This document shows positions 5,929 to 8,716 of a DNA stretch of 8,716 bases, in pieces. Where the stretch lies: assembly GCA_934167685.1 (NCBI GenBank), contig CAKPLQ010000048.1, positions 1 to 8,716 on the forward strand, in the 5' to 3' direction. Made by a program: the position numbers and the translations under genes. This DNA is from an uncultured Clostridia bacterium (GTDB taxonomy: Bacteria > Bacillota > Clostridia > TANB77 > CAG-508). The stretch's first letter is position 1; each line of letters opens with the position of its first letter. The notes beneath the pieces were generated by a model, which saw only the letters and a list, made by a program, of their open reading frames with translations, made no database searches and was not told where the DNA came from.

Positions 5929-7204
5929 TCATTTGACTAGAAGTTACATTCACTTTTATATTAGTATAAAATATAGCAGATTTGAATTTTTCACTCCAAT
6001 TATAAGCTTCCCATTCTTTTTGAGTTGTAAAAAGAGGAAGGGCTTTAGAAGAAAAACAATCAATATCTGTACCATAGTTTTTAGATATTTTATCAAAATA
6101 ATTATTAAATTCTTGTCTTAAATATTCTTCTGTAGCTGTAGCAAATTTGTTCAAAGTACTTGATTGTTCATACTCAATGTTTTTTTCGAGAGTTAAAATA
6201 GAGGCTCGAACATTTATATCAAGATAAATATTTGGAGTACCATCTTCGATATTAACAGTAAACTTAGAATGTTTGTTAGGAACTATATTAAGTTCAATTT
6301 TATCTTTTGAATTTTCGTCATAAGGATTATCAATTGATGCTATAAAAGAGTCTAGCTTATTATTGATTAACAAATGACAAATAGTTTCTGTAGATGTAAG
6401 TTTTCCACATAGTTTATCATTATCAAAAACAGCGCTTCCAATGTTTTCTGTACCACGTTTCCCTTGGATTGAACTTGACCCTGCTATGAGATTTTCTGGA
6501 TTTGTAATAACACTTTCATCTTTTTCGGATGAAATATATTGAGAAGAATCTTGTGAATCTTCTTGCTTTTTACGGGCACTGGCATTAAGTCCACCAAGAG
6601 TTGCTGTACCATCACAAAAATCACTAGACATAATATTAAAAAATTCGCCTACAGTGGTATTTGAAAAATAACCGGTATATTTATTTGTAATTGAATAAGT
6701 TGCATAATAATTTGTAGTAATTTTTTCAAGATTTGGTTTTACATTAGCAAGATATTCATATGCTGGACAGGTACTAATTATAAGATTGGCAGTTGGTCTA
6801 AATTCTTCGTTGTTAAGCAAACTATAAATATGAGAAGAGATTCCACTTTGAGCAAATTCTTCTGAAAAGATTACGGCACTACAATGCGCTAAATTTACTT
6901 CTTTTCCTACATAGCTATTTAGAAGATTTAAACAACCGTAAATAGAATCGGATTCTCCAGAGACCAGGATTATATTACTAGCATTGTCAGAAGAGCTTCC
7001 ATTTGGAGAAAAGTAATCTGCCCTTGTAAATTGTGCGGTAAGTTTTATTTTTGCATTTTCTCCAACGTCTATTCCTAAAGCTAAAACATAAGCTAAATTT
7101 GTTAGATTATGAGAAGTATAAGAACTCGAAAATGCACCAATAAAAATGACAAGCAATATTAAAAATGCTATAATGTTGATTGCGTTTTTACTCGTGATAA
7201 CCAC
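5915..7204 (-). CDS. gerC: Ger(x)C family spore germination protein, lacking the lipobox cysteine
   Basis: C subunit of a nutrient germinant receptor, normally a lipoprotein on the outer face of the spore inner membrane. Length (429) is slightly above the usual 370-400. Family features: LTNLAYVLALGID (34-46) after the signal region; SYVGKEVNLAHCSAVIFSEEFA and NNEEFRPTANLIIS in domain 1; GSAVFDNDKLCGKLTSTET in the middle; and a C-terminal domain ending in DIDCFSSKALPLFTTQKEWEAYNWSEKFKSAIFYTNIKVNV. The N-terminal hydrophobic segment (9-25) is followed by FIGAFSSSY where other GerC proteins have a TGC lipobox; the first Cys is C91, so it should remain membrane-anchored, not lipidated. The annotated start is a GTG that overlaps the ribosome binding site AGGAGGTG (7209-7202). 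The codon at the ideal distance is ACG (7195-7193), which would make the protein three residues shorter. It overlaps gerB by 37 bp. A serine-rich insert lies around 210-245. Confidence 0.85.
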   Translation of the reverse strand: MVITSKNAINIIAFLILLVIFIGAFSSSYTSHNLTNLAYVLALGIDVGENAKIKLTAQFTRADYFSPNGSSSDNASNIILVSGESDSIYGCLNLLNSYVGKEVNLAHCSAVIFSEEFAQSGISSHIYSLLNNEEFRPTANLIISTCPAYEYLANVKPNLEKITTNYYATYSITNKYTGYFSNTTVGEFFNIMSSDFCDGTATLGGLNASARKKQEDSQDSSQYISSEKDESVITNPENLIAGSSSIQGKRGTENIGSAVFDNDKLCGKLTSTETICHLLINNKLDSFIASIDNPYDENSKDKIELNIVPNKHSKFTVNIEDGTPNIYLDINVRASILTLEKNIEYEQSSTLNKFATATEEYLRQEFNNYFDKISKNYGTDIDCFSSKALPLFTTQKEWEAYNWSEKFKSAIFYTNIKVNVTSSQMITKT

Positions 7205-8286
7205 CTCCTAATAATTTTTTTTATGGTTGCTAAAAGTAAAACAGTAAAACTAATTCCAATAACCAAGATAAAAAAAGAATATTTATACACAATGTTAGAA
7301 AGATATGTGGAAAATGCATGTTTTTTTGGTATTAAACTAACAATTAATATACAAATAGCAAGCAAAACATTTAATAATATCTCATTTTTTACAATAGTAA
7401 TTTTTCTTAGAATGTTTGTTGAAAATTTTAATGTAATGCCTAGATAACCCATAAAAGCTAAAATCCAAATAAGTAAATATATAGAGTCAGGTTTTCTAAA
7501 AAATGAACCAAATTCAATATATTTGGTTGCAGAAAACAATGGCATTAATTCATCAGTTTCTACAAATCCACTGAACATAAAAATAATTATTGCAATACTT
7601 AATAGTAAAAATATTGACGATAATACAATTGCTGTTACAGAAATCTTTTTTAAATCTTCAGGCTTTTTTAGAACTGGTGGAATAAAGTAGATATATGCTA
7701 ATGCTTGAAATGCAAACATGTTGCATAGGCCACTAACAAATGTAGTAAATAAGCCATTACCGAAGATTGGATAAATTTTTTCAACTTCGTAATAAGGAAT
7801 ATCTGCAAAAAATAAAATTATTGTACTAATAACAAGAAAAGGAAAAAATATAAAGATAGTTCTATAAACTGCATTATGTTTCATATTGCAAGCCGTAACC
7901 GCAGATATTAAAAATAATAGTATAATGTAAAAAAGTTTTGTTACTGGAAAATAAATAATCTGTAGAAAAGATGAAAATAAATGTAGTAGAATTCCAGCCC
8001 AAAATATAAAATATGCAACATATGCTAAACCAATAATCCATTTTAAAACATTACCACCAAGATAATTCGAAATATCAATTATATCACATGTTGGAAATTT
8101 TTTTAAGAAATAACAAATTAGGCATGTATAGCAAATTACAATTATACTAACATATAGAATGTTTAACAATGATGAAGATGAGGTTAAATTTATAATAGGT
8201 TTTGTAATATTTAAAATTATATGGTTAAAAGTGATTGTTACTAATAATGCTATAGCTTCTTTGTTACCGATTTTTACATTATCCAT
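7168..8286 (-). CDS. gerB: GerB family endospore germination permease (GerAB type)
   Basis: B subunit of a nutrient germinant receptor, an amino acid permease-like protein (APC superfamily) of the spore inner membrane that senses or binds the germinant. The 372-residue length is typical, and about ten hydrophobic segments can be seen (roughly 12-30, 40-61, 82-104, 117-133, 143-161, 178-200, 217-240, 267-287, 303-319, 336-354). Family-like stretches are YPIFGNGLF (172-180) after the fifth segment, the FIPPVLKKPEDLKK loop (201-214), and ELMPLFSATKYIEFGSFFRKPDSIYLLIWILA (246-277), which corresponds to the conserved loop and helix of GerAB proteins. The ATG at 8286 follows AAAGGA (8300-8295) at 8 nt. 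The gene overlaps gerC at its 3' end. The A subunit is not beside it: the next gene upstream is an HD hydrolase. Confidence 0.9.
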   Translation of the reverse strand: MDNVKIGNKEAIALLVTITFNHIILNITKPIINLTSSSSLLNILYVSIIVICYTCLICYFLKKFPTCDIIDISNYLGGNVLKWIIGLAYVAYFIFWAGILLHLFSSFLQIIYFPVTKLFYIILLFLISAVTACNMKHNAVYRTIFIFFPFLVISTIILFFADIPYYEVEKIYPIFGNGLFTTFVSGLCNMFAFQALAYIYFIPPVLKKPEDLKKISVTAIVLSSIFLLLSIAIIIFMFSGFVETDELMPLFSATKYIEFGSFFRKPDSIYLLIWILAFMGYLGITLKFSTNILRKITIVKNEILLNVLLAICILIVSLIPKKHAFSTYLSNIVYKYSFFILVIGISFTVLLLATIKKIIRRWLSRVKTQSTL

Positions 8287-8310
8287 ATTTAAATTCCTTT
8301 CATAAAAATA

Positions 8311-8341
8311 TTCCTACATATTATTTACAAATATGTAGGAA
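8311..8341 (-). terminator. Hairpin terminator of the HD-domain gene
   Basis: A perfect 12-bp inverted repeat, TTCCTACATATT (8311-8322) and AATATGTAGGAA (8330-8341), with a 7-base loop. Read on the - strand it begins 9 bases after the stop codon of the HD gene and is followed by TATTTTTATG (8310-8301), a modest T-tract. The stem is AT-rich, so termination may be leaky. It also lies directly in front of gerB and could alternatively be an operator. Confidence 0.6.
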
Positions 8342-8348
8342 ATATACA
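8319..8348 (-). promoter_or_regulatory. Possible forespore (sigma-G-like) promoter for gerB-gerC
   Basis: On the - strand, TGTATA (8348-8343) and AATAATA (8325-8319) are 17 nt apart, resembling the sigma-G pattern TGnATA / CATAnTA except for the first base of the -10. Transcription would start near 8312, giving a leader of about 26 nt that contains the gerB ribosome binding site. Germination receptor genes are normally forespore-expressed under sigma-G, which fits, but in DNA this AT-rich chance matches are common. Confidence 0.35.
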
Positions 8349-8350
8349 TT

Positions 8351-8716
8351 TTATATATTTAGTTTAAAAATTGTGAATGCAAAGAATACATAGGCATATC
8401 TAAGAAATTTCTTTTTCATTAAATGAGATTGATAGTATTCGTAAAATGACTTTAATGCACTTAATTTGTCTGCAATTGTTATTATGAAACTTTCTTTATA
8501 TTTTGGAAATTCAAAAAATGTTACAGGCCACATGTGCTTTAAAATTATATCTTGCTCTTTTTGGTTTAAATTACAAATTTTTAATGCATTTTCTAATGCA
8601 ATTTTTGGATGCTTGAATGCATGCCATCCTTTTAATCTGGCTTTAGAATGTCGCCAGTCATATAAAAATAAATCATGTAGTATTGCAGCTCTTGCTATTG
8701 AAACATAGTCTAAATT
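8351..8716 (-). CDS. HD-domain metal-dependent hydrolase, C-terminal part (5' end outside window)
   Basis: The frame is open on the - strand from the window edge to the stop at 8351, giving 121 residues. The HD superfamily signature is seen as H14-D15 in IARAAILHDLFLYDWR. It is followed by HAFKHPKIALENA (His32 and His36), a further His61 in ILKHMWP, and Asp83 in IITIADKLSAL, the order expected for an HD phosphohydrolase fold. The upstream His of the first helix would lie before the window edge. An ATG inside HMWP is not the start, because the conserved HD residues lie upstream of it. The product resembles a small HD-domain family of Clostridia with the same HDLFLYDWR and KHMWP stretches; its substrate is unknown, with nucleotides a general possibility. 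It is probably terminated by the hairpin that follows, so a link with gerB-gerC is not implied. Confidence 0.8.
   Translation of the reverse strand, partial: NLDYVSIARAAILHDLFLYDWRHSKARLKGWHAFKHPKIALENALKICNLNQKEQDIILKHMWPVTFFEFPKYKESFIITIADKLSALKSFYEYYQSHLMKKKFLRYAYVFFAFTIFKLNI

Noticed and set aside
5954..5971. TTTTATA-TTAG-TATAAAA hairpin inside gerC as yitT terminator
   Set aside because: Seven A-T pairs only and no T-tract after it; expected by chance in such AT-rich DNA.
5933..6121. 62-codon + strand frame after yitT
   Set aside because: Antisense to gerC, lacks a ribosome binding site and has no recognisable protein features.
8351..8533. Separate 60-residue protein starting at the ATG at 8533 (- strand)
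   Set aside because: The frame is open upstream to the window edge and contains the HD motif, so this ATG is internal.
8466..8708. 80-codon open frame on the + strand at the right end
   Set aside because: Antisense to the HD-domain gene, whose conserved residues show that the - strand is the coding one.

Overview
The window is chromosomal DNA from a low-GC, endospore-forming member of the Bacillota, most likely class Clostridia. Three things point there: very AT-rich coding with AGA/AAA/ATA-heavy codon use, the plsX-acpP-rnc lipid/RNase III cluster, and GerB/GerC-type spore-germination genes. UGA acts as a stop (plsX and rnc both end in TGA), so the standard bacterial code applies. No RNA genes, insertion sequences, CRISPR arrays, phage genes or other mobile elements were seen.

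Left part, all on the + strand: the 3' half of plsX (cut by the window edge), a sigma-A-like promoter, acpP (acyl carrier protein) with its own intrinsic terminator, a second sigma-A-like promoter, then rnc (RNase III) closely followed by an Elp3-like radical SAM gene without an acetyltransferase domain. Two membrane-anchored extracytoplasmic proteins follow: a PstS-type solute-binding protein, and a DUF4163/DUF3298 (RsiV/PdaC-like) protein whose start overlaps the end of the binding-protein gene. Gaps in this run are 13 bp or less from rnc onward, so these four genes are probably one transcript. It ends at a strong hairpin at about 5029-5073, which also contains the ribosome binding site of the next gene, a YitT-family membrane protein.

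Right part, all on the - strand: an HD-domain hydrolase (5' end outside the window), a hairpin that looks like its terminator and overlaps a possible forespore promoter, then gerB (germination permease) overlapping gerC. No gerA gene sits beside this pair. The GerC protein has no lipobox cysteine, and its best-placed initiation codon reads ACG instead of ATG. gerC and yitT converge and their coding regions overlap by 14 bp.

Functionally the left part couples phospholipid/fatty-acid synthesis (PlsX, ACP) with RNA processing (RNase III), an arrangement common in Bacillota. The right part belongs to the spore programme. The most unusual items are the binding-protein/DUF3298 pair without a transporter, the gerB-gerC pair with an atypical GerC, and the hairpin combining a terminator with the yitT ribosome binding site. 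Nothing here is clearly a new system; these are leads of moderate strength.
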